A stretch of 64,000 bases of DNA from CAYZBF01 sp964476585 (GCA_964476585.1 CAYZBF010000006.1:1-64000); one strand, 5' to 3'; numbered from the stretch's first letter, positions 17,407 to 27,234 are shown. Notes: a model not told the origin generated them from the sequence alone. Numbers and translations: made by a program.

Positions 17407-17471
17407 ATATTCCTCCTGTTTGGTTTAATTTATTTTTATATAATTAAAGTTAAAAATCAACCCTTTTCCCC

Positions 17472-17499
17472 TTGACTAAATATTTTTTTGCATTACATA
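17472..17499 (+). promoter_or_regulatory. Promoter giving a probable leaderless J-domain mRNA
   Basis: TTGACT (17472-17477), 16 bases, TACATA (17494-17499). The ATG is at 17507, about where transcription should start, and there is no Shine-Dalgarno sequence. Confidence 0.65.
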
Positions 17500-17506
17500 T
17501 AAAAAT

Positions 17507-18133
17507 ATGGTGGATTATTTCGAAATTCTAGGAGTCGAGAGGAATGCACTCGAAGATGAAATAAGGAATGCTTATTATAAGTTGGCAAAGAGATATCATC
17601 CAGATCATTTAGACCATTATGAAATTAAAATATACCTCCCCAGATTTTTAACGATAACAAAGGCATATTTAACCCTTAAAGATGAAAAAAAGAAAAAGGA
17701 GTATCTTCGGGCTTTAGCATTAGGCAACTTTATGGAGGATCAGGAGAAGGAGAGAAAAGAATCCCGTGATAAAGTATTTGAGCTGGGACTAGATCTCTTG
17801 AAGAAAGACTCCCCTCGTGCAACAAAATATTTCAGAATGGCTTATTCTCTTGATAGAGTTAATCAAACCTACAAAAGTTATTATGGACTTTCTCTAATAT
17901 TGAGTGGAAGAGAAGAAAAAGGTTTGAACCTCTGTAAGGAAGCACTAGAAAACGAAGAGAATGCAATACATCATTATAATTTTGCATGTGGGTATGTTAA
18001 GATAGGGAATTATCGAAAGGCTACCAACCACCTTAAAAAAGCTTTGCGCCTTGATAAAAATCACACTGATGCCAAGAATTTACTTGAGAAACTTAAGGGG
18101 AAAGTCGGAATAACAGGTCTCTTCCATAAGTAA
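17507..18133 (+). CDS. J-domain (DnaJ-like) protein with TPRs
   Basis: Residues 2-65 form a J domain (DYFEILGV, YYKLAKRYHPD with HPD at 31-33, then KEYLRAL), which stimulates an Hsp70 ATPase. Residues about 85-200 contain tetratricopeptide-like repeats (HHYNFACGYVKIGNYRKA). There are no zinc-finger or Gly/Phe regions, so this is a specialised co-chaperone rather than DnaJ itself. The gene precedes comEC by ten bases. Confidence 0.85.
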   Translation: MVDYFEILGVERNALEDEIRNAYYKLAKRYHPDHLDHYEIKIYLPRFLTITKAYLTLKDEKKKKEYLRALALGNFMEDQEKERKESRDKVFELGLDLLKKDSPRATKYFRMAYSLDRVNQTYKSYYGLSLILSGREEKGLNLCKEALENEENAIHHYNFACGYVKIGNYRKATNHLKKALRLDKNHTDAKNLLEKLKGKVGITGLFHK

Positions 18134-18143
18134 TAAAACCTAG

Positions 18144-19481
18144 TTGTCAGATCTTCTATGTTTTATCAGAAAAAAACCATCTCTCGTTACCTTTTTTAGC
18201 ATAATTATTGGACTTTTCGTTGGTATATATTTCCCAATTAAAATCTTTATCATTTTATTCACCGTGTCACTTATTACCTACATCATCACCCGGAAACACA
18301 TATTACTACTTTGCATACTTATTTTTTCTGCCTCCATATACCAGTCCTCAAGACCTCTTCTGAAATGGCAAAGATTATTCTTCTCTGGTATTTATATAGA
18401 GAATAGAATCGTAGATCCTGTTTACGGAGAATTCCAATTAAATTTGCAAATGCCTCCAGGAAGTGTTGTCTTTGGCAGTGCAAAGTATATTGAATGGGAC
18501 TCACAGAGGAAACTCACACAGGTAAGAATAAAATGGTCTCATCCTACAATATTGAATAGACTCTTCCATGTTCGTGCCTTGCTTGATGAAAGGATAGAAG
18601 AGTCAATTGGTGGAGATATTGCAGAAATGTGCTCTGCCATTCTTCTCGGAAAAAGAGGAGAATTACCTCCTTATCTGTATAAGCGCTTCCAGTATTGCGG
18701 AGCAGCACATCTTTTGGCAGTGAGTGGCTTACACACCGGAATAGTTTTTATGGTAATACTGATATTTTTAAGAGTGATACAATTTAAAAGAAAGCAAGCA
18801 TTATTAATTTCCGGGTTAGTAGTCCTACTCTATGCCCTCCTTACTGGACTCCGCCTCCCAGTTCTACGGGCCAGTATTATGTTGTGGTTTTTTATAATCG
18901 GAGAAATAAAGGAAAGAAACATTGATCCTCTAAATACACTTTCCGCTTCCGGAATATTGATTCTTATCCTAATGCCAAGGAGTATATTCTCAATTAGTTT
19001 TCAACTTTCCTTTATCGCAGTTTTCTCCATACTAGTTATGTTCAAAATCTTTGCGTCTCAAATAAAACAGTTACCTAACAATTGGATAAAAAAATGGATT
19101 ATTATTCCGCTATTTGTTACTCTGTCAGCTCAGATAGGTACATTCCCTTTAGTAACATATTATTTCGGATACATCCCTCTGTTTGGACTCGTTGCTAATC
19201 TTATATTGATTCCCCTTGTAGGTACCCTGATAGCAGGCACTTTCCTCTTATGGACAATACCCATTCTGCAAGATTCCACAGGAAGCTTTGTTTGGGGAGT
19301 GGGATATCTGATGAACAGAATTATGATATTCCTTGAAAGACTCCCTTATTCAGTAATTACAACTCAAGAAAGAGACCCGAGAATTCTCTCTGTCTATTTA
19401 TTCTTGGTCATAATCCCTTCCGGAATAATGATATTAAGAAGAAAAAGGACGGCGGTTCCTATCACCGTCCCTTGTGAATAA
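18144..19481 (+). CDS. comEC: ComEC/Rec2-type competence membrane protein
   Basis: The 445-aa protein has three N-terminal membrane helices, a DUF4131-like soluble insert and the competence domain (LLGKRGELP, HLLAVSGLHTGIV, YALLTGLRLPVLRASIM) with many helices. It forms the inner-membrane DNA channel in natural transformation. It lacks the C-terminal metallo-beta-lactamase domain found in long forms, ending after the last helix with a basic tail. The start is TTG 18144, without a clear Shine-Dalgarno, and it is probably coupled to the J-domain gene. Confidence 0.88.
   Translation: MSDLLCFIRKKPSLVTFFSIIIGLFVGIYFPIKIFIILFTVSLITYIITRKHILLLCILIFSASIYQSSRPLLKWQRLFFSGIYIENRIVDPVYGEFQLNLQMPPGSVVFGSAKYIEWDSQRKLTQVRIKWSHPTILNRLFHVRALLDERIEESIGGDIAEMCSAILLGKRGELPPYLYKRFQYCGAAHLLAVSGLHTGIVFMVILIFLRVIQFKRKQALLISGLVVLLYALLTGLRLPVLRASIMLWFFIIGEIKERNIDPLNTLSASGILILILMPRSIFSISFQLSFIAVFSILVMFKIFASQIKQLPNNWIKKWIIIPLFVTLSAQIGTFPLVTYYFGYIPLFGLVANLILIPLVGTLIAGTFLLWTIPILQDSTGSFVWGVGYLMNRIMIFLERLPYSVITTQERDPRILSVYLFLVIIPSGIMILRRKRTAVPITVPCE
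19442..19470 (-). terminator. Intrinsic terminator of the FBP aldolase/phosphatase operon, inside the comEC 3' end
   Basis: On the minus strand GGACGG (19470-19465) pairs with CCGTCC (19452-19447) around a 12-base loop and is followed by TTTTT. It terminates the operon ending at 19486 and lies within the last codons of comEC. Confidence 0.75.
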
Positions 19482-19485
19482 TCCC

Positions 19486-20583
19486 TTAATTAGCTACTTT
19501 AAATCGACCTTCGAGTTTCTTCTTTACCTCTGGAAGTGTTGTATATTCCATCTCATCAAGTGGCAGACGATGTGGCTCAAATGGCCCATGAGATCTCATA
19601 TAATCTGCTACGTAGTTTGCCTTTCTTCTCGCCTCATCGAAAGCAGGGCCATCAAAGTGATCCCTTGGGCCAACGAGTTTTCCTTCTGCTATCTGAAATC
19701 CTGCTGCAATTACTCTTGGAGGCCCATCAAACCTTGAAGGAGTTGCCTTCTCAAAGGAAACTGGCATTAGGGGACCTCTATGTGAACCCCGCATCCAGCC
19801 CTCAACAAGATGCGGCGTAGTAAATGGCTCCAGGATTTCACCAACGGCAGGCAATCCATGCTGGGCTCGGACAACCAGAGCCGGGTCATCCTTTCCTACA
19901 TATCTACCAGCCATTATATTTAATTTTTGAGTGGTAGAAGCTGCTATAACCTCACCCTCTTCTTCCTTTCTCACACTCCTTATGCAATAATGTTCTGTAG
20001 TTCCAATGAAGCCCAGCATGTCATAGAGTTCCTCCGGGGTCTTAAAGGTAACGATTTTATCCTCATAGACATCCAGAACGTCGAAATAGAACCCGTCATG
20101 CATAGGCGGGTCGATAACAAGTCCAATAGTGTTAAATGGGTCTGCAAAAATCTTATACAGAACAAAATTCCAGGCGGCTGGAGAGGTTTTATCCGCCATA
20201 AAGATTATAACTGGTTCGCTCTTGCATTCCTCAAACTCAATCTCCACAAAACCCGGACCTAATCCCTTTATATTACCGGTAAAGGTATCAGAAAGAAGAT
20301 CCTGTCCAACACCATAGAGTTTTAACTCTTTTGCTTTCTTTGTACCCGCTTCAAAGATATCTCATGCTAACTTATGGATTTCCTCATGATCCTCACCTTT
20401 CTGATGAGTCATAATCAGCTCGAGATCATCACCGCAGGAGAGAACATTGTAATCAATGATCTTCTTAGTCTCCTTTGCTTTCTCTAATTCACTCCTCGCA
20501 AGAACCTTTATCTCTGGATGTGAAGCTGAGTGCCCTACATATCCACCTATATCAGCCTTTATGACACTCAATGTTATTCTCAT
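19486..20583 (-). pseudogene. Fructose-1,6-bisphosphate aldolase/phosphatase, interrupted by an in-frame TGA
   Basis: This archaeal-type bifunctional gluconeogenic enzyme makes fructose 6-phosphate from triose phosphates. ATG 20583 gives MRITLSVIKADIGGYVGH, CGDDLELIMTH and EEIHKLA, then TGA (20364-20362). The same frame then continues DIFEAGTKKAKELKLYG, GQDLLSDTFTGNIKG, MADKTSPAAWN, DPPMHDG, AGRYVGKDDP and GWMRGSHRGPLMP to the stop at 19486. Homologues have Trp at the TGA position, so one G-to-A change explains the break. At 366 codons the gene is full length and otherwise intact. It could be a recent nonsense mutation, a strain variant or an assembly error; readthrough cannot be excluded. 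It is the last gene of the COG2403-arcC operon. Confidence 0.88.
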
Positions 20584-20602
20584 CACTCTTCCTTTTATTT
20601 TT

Positions 20603-21580
20603 TTAAAATTGAATTGTTTTTTGTTTATAACCAACCCCTTTAATTATTTTTGTGCCTCTCTTCTCTTTGAGTGCCTCATCTACATAATCCACTGATGTAA
20701 TTATAACTTCCTCTCCCCCAGAATTAAGGAAATCTATTGCTGCCTTAATCTTTGGTCCCATACTTCCTCGGGGAAATTCTCCTTGTCTAAGATATTGTTC
20801 TGCCTCGTTAACTGTTATTTTTCTGAGGGGCTTTTGTTTTTCTGTGCCGAAATTTATATATACTTCCGGGACTGGCGTCAAAATCATAAGCAGATCCGCC
20901 CCTATATCTTTGCCAAGAATGCTTGAAGCAAGATCCTTATCAATAACTCCCTCAAGTCCTTCATAAGTTCCATCATCCTCTATATATACGGGTATTCCTC
21001 CACCCCCAGCAGCTATCACTATCCCCTTATCCTTCAAAAATCTCTTTATCGCATTCTTCTCGACAATCTCAAGCGGAATTGGCGAGGGCACAACCCTTCT
21101 GTATCCTCTACCAGCATCTTCCATAACAGCAATACCACATTTCTTTAACTCATTAGCTTTCTCGCTACCTAAGAATGGTCCAATTGGCTTATTTGGATTT
21201 TTCCAGGCTGGATCATCTTTGGATACGATAACCTGTGTTGGGATTGTAACAATCTTTTTCTTAATTCCCGACTTTTGAAGTATATTCAGAAGGGATTGCT
21301 CTATCATATACCCCATCCACCCTTCGGTAGCAGCTACAATAATCCCGAGTGGAAGATTGGGAACATCTGCATATTTGAGTCCTAATTCATTTCTTATAAG
21401 TTCGTTCCCCGCCTGGGGACCATTCCCGTGGGTTATAACAATTTCATATCCACGGTCAAGTAGATATCTGACAGAGGCCAGGCTTACCCTAACTCTCGCA
21501 AATTGTTCATGTATATCACCATAAGATCCCTTAGGGAGAATTGCATTCCCCCCAAGGGCTACCACTGCAATCTTTCCCAT
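20603..21580 (-). CDS. arcC: Carbamate kinase
   Basis: The 325-aa amino-acid-kinase-fold enzyme transfers a phosphate between carbamoyl phosphate and ADP, giving ATP, CO2 and ammonia. It has VVALGGNAIL, ITHGNGPQ, VVPSPIP, AAGGGGIPV, IDKDLAS and RGSMGPK blocks, all typical of carbamate kinase. ATG 21580 lies four bases after the upstream stop. With COG2403 upstream and no arginine deiminase or carbamoyltransferase in the window, the source of carbamoyl phosphate is unknown. Confidence 0.95.
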   Translation of the reverse strand: MGKIAVVALGGNAILPKGSYGDIHEQFARVRVSLASVRYLLDRGYEIVITHGNGPQAGNELIRNELGLKYADVPNLPLGIIVAATEGWMGYMIEQSLLNILQKSGIKKKIVTIPTQVIVSKDDPAWKNPNKPIGPFLGSEKANELKKCGIAVMEDAGRGYRRVVPSPIPLEIVEKNAIKRFLKDKGIVIAAGGGGIPVYIEDDGTYEGLEGVIDKDLASSILGKDIGADLLMILTPVPEVYINFGTEKQKPLRKITVNEAEQYLRQGEFPRGSMGPKIKAAIDFLNSGGEEVIITSVDYVDEALKEKRGTKIIKGVGYKQKTIQF

Positions 21581-21584
21581 CTAT

Positions 21585-22898
21585 TCAAAACAACCCTTCT
21601 ATAGCCTCTCTTATGGTATTATCTTCTCCTACATCAAGTCTGTAAGTAACTCTAATGGACGGCTTATTGATCTTTATCACTTTTTCAAGATCGATAGGTG
21701 TACCGATTACCACTGCATCTACTTCTGATTTGTTGATGGTCTCTTCCAATTCCTCTATCTGGGCCTTCCCATAACCCATAGCGGGAAGGATAGGACCTGT
21801 CGTTGGATACTTTTTGTAAGTTTCCTTTATAGAACCAACCGCATAGGGCCTAGGATCAACTATCTCTTTTGCTCCGAATTTCCTTGCTGCAACAGTGCCG
21901 GCCCCATAACTCATCCCCCCATGAGTTAAAGTGGGTCCATCCTCAACAACAAGCACTCTCTTCCCCTTAATAGCTTTTGGGTCTAAAACGCTGATTGGCG
22001 ATTTAGCTTCGACTACCAAAGCATTAGGGTTGTACTTTTTTATATTATCCTTTACTTTTTCTATATTTTCTGCACTAGCAGTATCAACCTTATTGATGAC
22101 AAGGATGTCAGCCATAAGGAGATTAACTTCGCCAGGATAATATTTTATCTCATGGCCAGGACGGTGAGGATCAACTACCACTATATATAGATCGGAAACA
22201 TAGAATGAAAAGTCGTTATTCCCACCATCCCAGACAACTACATCTACTTCTTTCTCTGCCTCACGGAGGATTGCCTCATAATCCACACCGGCAAACACGG
22301 TATTCCCCATATCAATATGAGGCTCATATTCCTCCATCTCTTCTATTGTGCAATGAGCTTCCTTCATATCCTCAAGGGTTGTAAATTTCTGCACCTTCTG
22401 ACGCGCTAAATCACCATAAGGCATGGGATGTCTGATTATAGAAACATTCTTGCCCATTTCCTTTAGAATTTGTGAGACATATCTCGTTGTCTGGCTCTTA
22501 CCCGAACCCGTCCTAACCGCACATATTGAAATAACTGGCTTTTGTGATTTAACTTGTGTAGATTTAGGTCCAAGCAACATAAAATCAGCGCCGGAAGCTA
22601 TTACTCTCGATGCACGGTCCATAACGTACTGATGTGAAACATCGCTATATGCAAATACAACTAAATCAACATCCTTTTCTTTTATCAAACAGGATAACTC
22701 TTCCTCCTTATAGATTGGAATACCCTCTGGATAATTCTCTCCTGCAAGCTCTACAGGATATTTCCTACTGGCTATATCCGGTATCTGCGTCGCAGTAAAT
22801 CCTATGACTTCGAAACGGTCATTATTTTTGAAAAAGGTATTAAAATTTTGAAAATCACGACCTGCTGCACCCATTATTATGACTCTTCTTCTATCCAA
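21585..22898 (-). CDS. COG2403 GTPase, cyclic 2,3-diphosphoglycerate synthetase-like
   Basis: The 437-aa protein starts with a Rossmann-like segment (RRVIIMGAAGRDFQNFN), followed by a P-loop region (TGSGKSQTTR, about residue 130), VVWDGGNND, VDPHRPGHE, a NKVD motif, and VEDGPTLTHGGM. It belongs to the family annotated as cyclic 2,3-diphosphoglycerate synthetase or predicted GTPase, which is repeatedly found beside carbamate kinase, as here. The biochemical role in bacteria is not settled. The start is TTG 22898 behind GGAGGG. Confidence 0.85.
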   Translation of the reverse strand: MDRRRVIIMGAAGRDFQNFNTFFKNNDRFEVIGFTATQIPDIASRKYPVELAGENYPEGIPIYKEEELSCLIKEKDVDLVVFAYSDVSHQYVMDRASRVIASGADFMLLGPKSTQVKSQKPVISICAVRTGSGKSQTTRYVSQILKEMGKNVSIIRHPMPYGDLARQKVQKFTTLEDMKEAHCTIEEMEEYEPHIDMGNTVFAGVDYEAILREAEKEVDVVVWDGGNNDFSFYVSDLYIVVVDPHRPGHEIKYYPGEVNLLMADILVINKVDTASAENIEKVKDNIKKYNPNALVVEAKSPISVLDPKAIKGKRVLVVEDGPTLTHGGMSYGAGTVAARKFGAKEIVDPRPYAVGSIKETYKKYPTTGPILPAMGYGKAQIEELEETINKSEVDAVVIGTPIDLEKVIKINKPSIRVTYRLDVGEDNTIREAIEGLF

Positions 22899-22924
22899 TT
22901 AACCCTCCTTTCTCTTCTTTCTAA

Positions 22925-22952
22925 ATACTACCCTGAAAAATTCTATTGTCAA
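22925..22952 (-). promoter_or_regulatory. Promoter of the COG2403-arcC-FBP aldolase/phosphatase operon
   Basis: Minus strand TTGACA (22952-22947), 16 bases, TAGTAT (22930-22925), 27 bases before the TTG start, with GGAGG in between. Confidence 0.7.
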
Positions 22953-22969
22953 GGAAACCTACTCTCTGG

Positions 22970-23848
22970 CTATTCATTCAGTGCTTCGGCTATCCCCTTT
23001 GCCCTATAATGATATTTCATTATCCACTTCAATAATGGAAACAAAAAACTGTCACGATGAGAGAGAAGATAATCAAATCCTTTATCCTCTACCCACTGTT
23101 CGGTCCCGAAAAGATGGGTTATCAAAAAAACATAGTTTTTCTTGAGATGACGCATGGCAACGCGCTTTCCATACATCTCTGAAAACATAACTGCATTTTT
23201 ACCAAACATATAAGCTTTACTAAAAACAGATTTCAAACGTTCATCCGTTTCATAACCATCTACATGCCAGCCAACGCAACTCCTCCAGGCATATGCAGTT
23301 TTCAATCCAATATCTTTCAATCTTCTTCCCAGTTCAATATCTTCATACCCCATAACTGTTCCAAAAGACTCATCAAGCCCCCCTACTCCTACTATCCATT
23401 TCTTCTTTACGGATACATTTTGTGTAACAAGTCCCACAAGACAGAGTCCGTCGATGCGTAGATTCAATTCTCCATAATTCCTGGGGTTCTTTATGTGTCT
23501 GACCATTCCCTGCACAATCAGTCTATCATTTCTCTCATGTAACCTAAGATGATCTCTTACGAAATTCATGTCCACAAGAACATCGGAATCGACAAATATT
23601 ATCACATCCCCTCTTGCCCTTTTTATCCCTCTATTCCTTGATGTGGGTTGCCCCATATTTTTTCTGTTCCGAAGGTATATTAAGCGGGGATCGTCTATCT
23701 CACTCATTAATTCCTTAGTTTCATCTGTAGATCCATCATCCACCACAATAAGTTCGTAATCTTCCACCGATTGGCCGAGCAGTTTCTCTACGCAACAAGA
23801 AAGCAGAAATGCACGATTATAACTTACAACTATTACTGACGCTTTCAT
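22970..23848 (-). CDS. GT2 family glycosyltransferase
   Basis: The 292-aa GT-A enzyme shows SVIVVSYNRAFLL, ELIVVDDGSTDET, SRNRGIKRARGD and FVDSDVLV (the DxD-type metal site), then MGYEDIELGRRL with acidic catalytic residues. It should add a sugar to a lipid- or protein-linked glycan at the cytoplasmic face. It has AAGGAGG upstream and is last in the four-gene operon from 27075. It is a close paralogue of the gene at 25094, sharing a K-x-x-x-x-YHYR-x-KGI-x-EA ending. Confidence 0.9.
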   Translation of the reverse strand: MKASVIVVSYNRAFLLSCCVEKLLGQSVEDYELIVVDDGSTDETKELMSEIDDPRLIYLRNRKNMGQPTSRNRGIKRARGDVIIFVDSDVLVDMNFVRDHLRLHERNDRLIVQGMVRHIKNPRNYGELNLRIDGLCLVGLVTQNVSVKKKWIVGVGGLDESFGTVMGYEDIELGRRLKDIGLKTAYAWRSCVGWHVDGYETDERLKSVFSKAYMFGKNAVMFSEMYGKRVAMRHLKKNYVFLITHLFGTEQWVEDKGFDYLLSHRDSFLFPLLKWIMKYHYRAKGIAEALNE

Positions 23849-23879
23849 TACCCCTCGCCTCCTTATACCTTATTGACAT

Positions 23880-25097
23880 TTATGGTAAATCCCCTCTCAA
23901 CACCCCTTGATAAATTTCCACCAGTTGATCATTCAACTTTTTAATGTCGTAGTGCTTCTCTACAAATTGGCGTCCAGCTCGACCCATTTCCGGCCAGATC
24001 TCAGGATGTTCAATAAGATATTGCAACTTAAAAGCTAAGGCATCCACATCACGCTCCCCTACGAGGAAGCCAGATTGGCCATCTAACACACCCTCAGGTA
24101 TCCCATTGTGTAAGGTAGATATCACAGGCAAACCCATGGCCTGAGCTTCCTGCAAAACCAGACCCTGCCCCTCTTGGTCACCATTCCTATCAGTTGCACT
24201 CGAAAGAACAAAAATATGAGCTTTGGCGTAGAGCCCTCGGACTTCATCCTGATTCATCCATCCTAACAATTTAACCTTATCCTCGATACCCAACCGCCTA
24301 ACAAGTTTGTGGAGTTGATTCCTAAGTACTCCATCTCCCACAATTTGATATTGAAGATTTGGGTTCCTTTTCAACACTTTAGCTACAGCCTTTATAGAAT
24401 ATTCAAGCCCCTTTTTCTCAACCAGTCTACCGACCGTTAAAACCTTTACGGTATCAACTGAATTATACTCCCTTTCAATAAAAGGAAACTTTGCAATATC
24501 CAATCCTACTGGAAGTTTTACTATCTTATCCTCAGGACAACCCAAAGCCTTAACCTTATTACCCGTAAAATCAGTGTTGATTGTGCATAAATCAACCTTC
24601 TGGAATAGGAGTTTGTAAACCTCCTTACCATGTTTCAGCGGATAAGTATTAACGTCATAGCCATGAAAAGAAGTAATAACTTTCCCTTCAATAACACCAA
24701 GTTCCCTAAGCAGAACACCTAAAATGCCTTTCGAACCGAAGTGGCAATGAATAATATCGTAAGAACCGCCTCTTAAGAAGGGAAGGGCAGCGAAGAACAG
24801 TCTTAACGAAAGTGCATTCTTACCATATTTGAAGATATTCAAAGATTTGACCAAGGCGAAAGGATTTTTCCAGGAATAGTCAATAATACGTTCAATGGCT
24901 TTAGGAGGACTATACCGATAGTGGGTCTTTGAAAGGAGGTCGTATTTTCTAACATCGGGATGAACCTTAGGATCTTTACCTCTACTGCCCGAGAAAATAT
25001 CCACCTCATGCCCACGTTCTATCAAACCTATTATTTGATCCAAGATAAAGGTCTTTGATATGGTTGGAAATCTCCCAACTAAAAATGCGATTCTCAT
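23880..25097 (-). CDS. GT4 family glycosyltransferase
   Basis: The 405-aa GT-B enzyme has an N-terminal acceptor domain (FLVGRFPTISKTF, IIHCHFGSKG, SFHGYDVNTYP) and a C-terminal donor domain (VGRLVEKKGLEYSI, LLGWMNQDEV, DRNGDQEGQGLVLQEAQAMG with the E-x7-E pattern). It overlaps the preceding GT2 gene by four bases (ATGA). The operon probably builds a surface polysaccharide or glycolipid. Confidence 0.9.
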   Translation of the reverse strand: MRIAFLVGRFPTISKTFILDQIIGLIERGHEVDIFSGSRGKDPKVHPDVRKYDLLSKTHYRYSPPKAIERIIDYSWKNPFALVKSLNIFKYGKNALSLRLFFAALPFLRGGSYDIIHCHFGSKGILGVLLRELGVIEGKVITSFHGYDVNTYPLKHGKEVYKLLFQKVDLCTINTDFTGNKVKALGCPEDKIVKLPVGLDIAKFPFIEREYNSVDTVKVLTVGRLVEKKGLEYSIKAVAKVLKRNPNLQYQIVGDGVLRNQLHKLVRRLGIEDKVKLLGWMNQDEVRGLYAKAHIFVLSSATDRNGDQEGQGLVLQEAQAMGLPVISTLHNGIPEGVLDGQSGFLVGERDVDALAFKLQYLIEHPEIWPEMGRAGRQFVEKHYDIKKLNDQLVEIYQGVLRGDLP

Positions 25098-25978
25098 CCT
25101 TTTTCTGCCTCCTCTATTCCTTTTCTTCTATAATGATATCTTGTTATACCCTTAAGGATAACCCATAGCAGACCAAGACCTTTTTTACTCTGCACCATCA
25201 TTTTTTTGACTTCCTCCTTATCTACCCATCTGTCGGTACTAAGGGCTTTAGAAAAAAACAAAGCCCTCTTCGTATGGGCATATTGTTCTCCAAGTGCGCC
25301 CCATTTCTTTACAAAATAGTAGGCTGATGCTCCCTGTTTTTTCCACTTCTTGAAGGTCTGATTAAGACCCTCTTCTGTTATAAAACCATCAATATGGAAG
25401 GCCTTACATCTCCTAACCCCATACACCCACTTCAATCCTAATTCGCGGAGGTGCAGGCCCATATCTATATCCTTATATCCCATTGTTGGGCCAAAATCTG
25501 AAAATCCTCCAACTTCGTTTAGCCATTTTCCCCTGACCGAGACATTCTGTGTTATAAATGTTCTAAGACAAAGTGCGTTAGGAAAATAAAAACCATCCAT
25601 AGACAGCCCTTCAACAGAGCTTATATGCCTTACCATACCCTGAAGGACAATATCATCTCTCCTTTGATGGATACATATATGGTCTTCTATAAAGTCAGGA
25701 AATACTATAACATCGGAATCAATGAATATTATTATATCTCCATTTGCTTCCTCTATTCCTTTATTCCTTGCATAATATGGCCCTTTTTGTTCGGATAACC
25801 TTATATAGCGAAGATTAGGATAATTAGTTTTTGAAATGAAAGTTTGGGTTTCATCTGTTGAACAATCATCTATGAGAATAACCTCAAAAGCGGAAACCGT
25901 TTGATTCATTAAATAAAATAGACAATATTTGAGGACTGGCATTCTATTATATGTTGGCAGAATAACTGAAGCCTTCAT
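25094..25978 (-). CDS. GT2 family glycosyltransferase
   Basis: The 294-aa GT-A enzyme has SVILPTYNRMPVL, VILIDDCSTDET, ARNKGIEEANGD, FIDSDVIV and GYKDIDMGLHLREL. It is similar throughout to the gene at 22970, pointing to a local duplication with the GT4 gene now between the copies. Its ATG overlaps the upstream gene by four bases. Confidence 0.9.
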   Translation of the reverse strand: MKASVILPTYNRMPVLKYCLFYLMNQTVSAFEVILIDDCSTDETQTFISKTNYPNLRYIRLSEQKGPYYARNKGIEEANGDIIIFIDSDVIVFPDFIEDHICIHQRRDDIVLQGMVRHISSVEGLSMDGFYFPNALCLRTFITQNVSVRGKWLNEVGGFSDFGPTMGYKDIDMGLHLRELGLKWVYGVRRCKAFHIDGFITEEGLNQTFKKWKKQGASAYYFVKKWGALGEQYAHTKRALFFSKALSTDRWVDKEEVKKMMVQSKKGLGLLWVILKGITRYHYRRKGIEEAEKG

Positions 25979-27075
25979 AAAATACCCTCACTTTTTAGAA
26001 TGCACTCTGCGATACTCTTTGCTCCCCCAGGAGGTCCCATTCTCATCCTCCCCTCATTCCCCATGACCTCACGGATACCCTGGTCTCGTAAAATCTCATC
26101 TACCTCGTAGGCTATTTTTTCTGGTTCATACTCCATAAATTTGAATGCTTTACCCAATAATTTTCTTTGACCCAAAAGGCGTCGCCTGGTTGTTTGGGCT
26201 CCTGTTCCAACAAAGGATATAACAGGTACTCCAAAACCAGCAGCTTGTTCAGTGGCTGTTCCTGCAAGACTTATCACTAATTTTGAACTCTTCAAGATAT
26301 CTACAAAGCCCCCTCTTACAAAATCTACAACTTCTTCTAACCCTAAAAGTATTCTTCTCATCCTATTATAATCAACAGTCGCTGCCACTGACACTGCAAA
26401 ATGAATATTATCTATCCTTCTATTTAGAGCTTCCATAACCCTCGCTATCCTTTCCATATTACCGTAGGATTCCTCCCGTGAACCCGGGAGGACCCCCACA
26501 AGAAGCTTCCCTTCTGGCGGATGATATCGACTTTCAGGAATAAGCTCATCCATCATTGGGTTACCGAGAAAGCGGGCATCAATTCCCTTTTGTCTTAAAT
26601 TCGAAGCAGTTAGCTCATCGTGAGTAAAAACAATTTTTGCACATTTTCTCATAAGTTGTTCCTCTATCCAGAGATGCGGTGCCATCCAGTCAGATTTACA
26701 CGGAGCAAGAAAGTATGCTTCTCTCCGTAAGGCCATCCAACTCATAAGTAAGAAAGGAACATCACCAACCACAATTATTAAATCAATTCCATTTCTATTC
26801 TTATGGAGTCTCTTCATATAGGTAAACGGTATAGGAAGAGATTCGATTAAATCTTTAGTAAAACCACTAAAACTCTTCAGAAAAAATCCCCCTGAAGGTG
26901 GTGGGGCACTACCACCGATTACCCTTACCCCTCTCTTCTCATACTCTTCTCCAAAGGATATAAAGGGAAAGGAAATAATTTCTATATTCGGACAGAGTCT
27001 GATTAACTCTTTACCTATAAGTGCTCCAGAACGATCTTCGCCATAGGAATTACTTAGGATTGCAACTCTTCTCAT
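25975..27075 (-). CDS. Lipid-A-disaccharide synthase-related glycosyltransferase
   Basis: The 366-aa GT-B protein reads RRVAILSNSYGEDRSG, VVGDVPFLL, FLGNPMMDEL, VGVLPGSREESYGN and SLAGTATEQAAGFG. It matches the LpxB-related family typical of cyanobacteria and other phyla rather than LpxB itself. The substrate is unknown. ATG 27075 is chosen because the 15 upstream in-frame codons contain the TTGACA promoter. It probably lacks a leader and is the first gene of the operon. Confidence 0.8.
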   Translation of the reverse strand: MRRVAILSNSYGEDRSGALIGKELIRLCPNIEIISFPFISFGEEYEKRGVRVIGGSAPPPSGGFFLKSFSGFTKDLIESLPIPFTYMKRLHKNRNGIDLIIVVGDVPFLLMSWMALRREAYFLAPCKSDWMAPHLWIEEQLMRKCAKIVFTHDELTASNLRQKGIDARFLGNPMMDELIPESRYHPPEGKLLVGVLPGSREESYGNMERIARVMEALNRRIDNIHFAVSVAATVDYNRMRRILLGLEEVVDFVRGGFVDILKSSKLVISLAGTATEQAAGFGVPVISFVGTGAQTTRRRLLGQRKLLGKAFKFMEYEPEKIAYEVDEILRDQGIREVMGNEGRMRMGPPGGAKSIAECILKSEGIL

Positions 27076-27081
27076 GAGAGA

Positions 27082-27110
27082 ATATTTGTGGAAGATATGT
27101 GAAATGTCAA
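27082..27110 (-). promoter_or_regulatory. Promoter of the glycosyltransferase operon, probable leaderless start
   Basis: Minus strand TTGACA (27110-27105), 17 bases, AAATAT (27087-27082), then ATG at 27075 only six bases later. A TTAGGTCTTAGGT-type tract lies just upstream (about 27124-27153). Confidence 0.6.
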
Positions 27111-27234
27111 GAGCCAACATTGGGCATTAGGTCTTAGGTGTTAGGTATTAGGTTCATACCCTATTCACTCATCTACTCATATACTCATTCATCTACCTTC
27201 TCCGGTCCCCCGTCACTTTTATCAAAAAAATCTC

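Noticed and set aside
20362..20364. TGA as a sense codon (Trp or selenocysteine) in this organism
   Set aside because: Other genes use TGG for Trp and end on TGA (for example lspA and the 80-aa gene). The position is Trp in homologues, not Cys. A point mutation or error is simpler.
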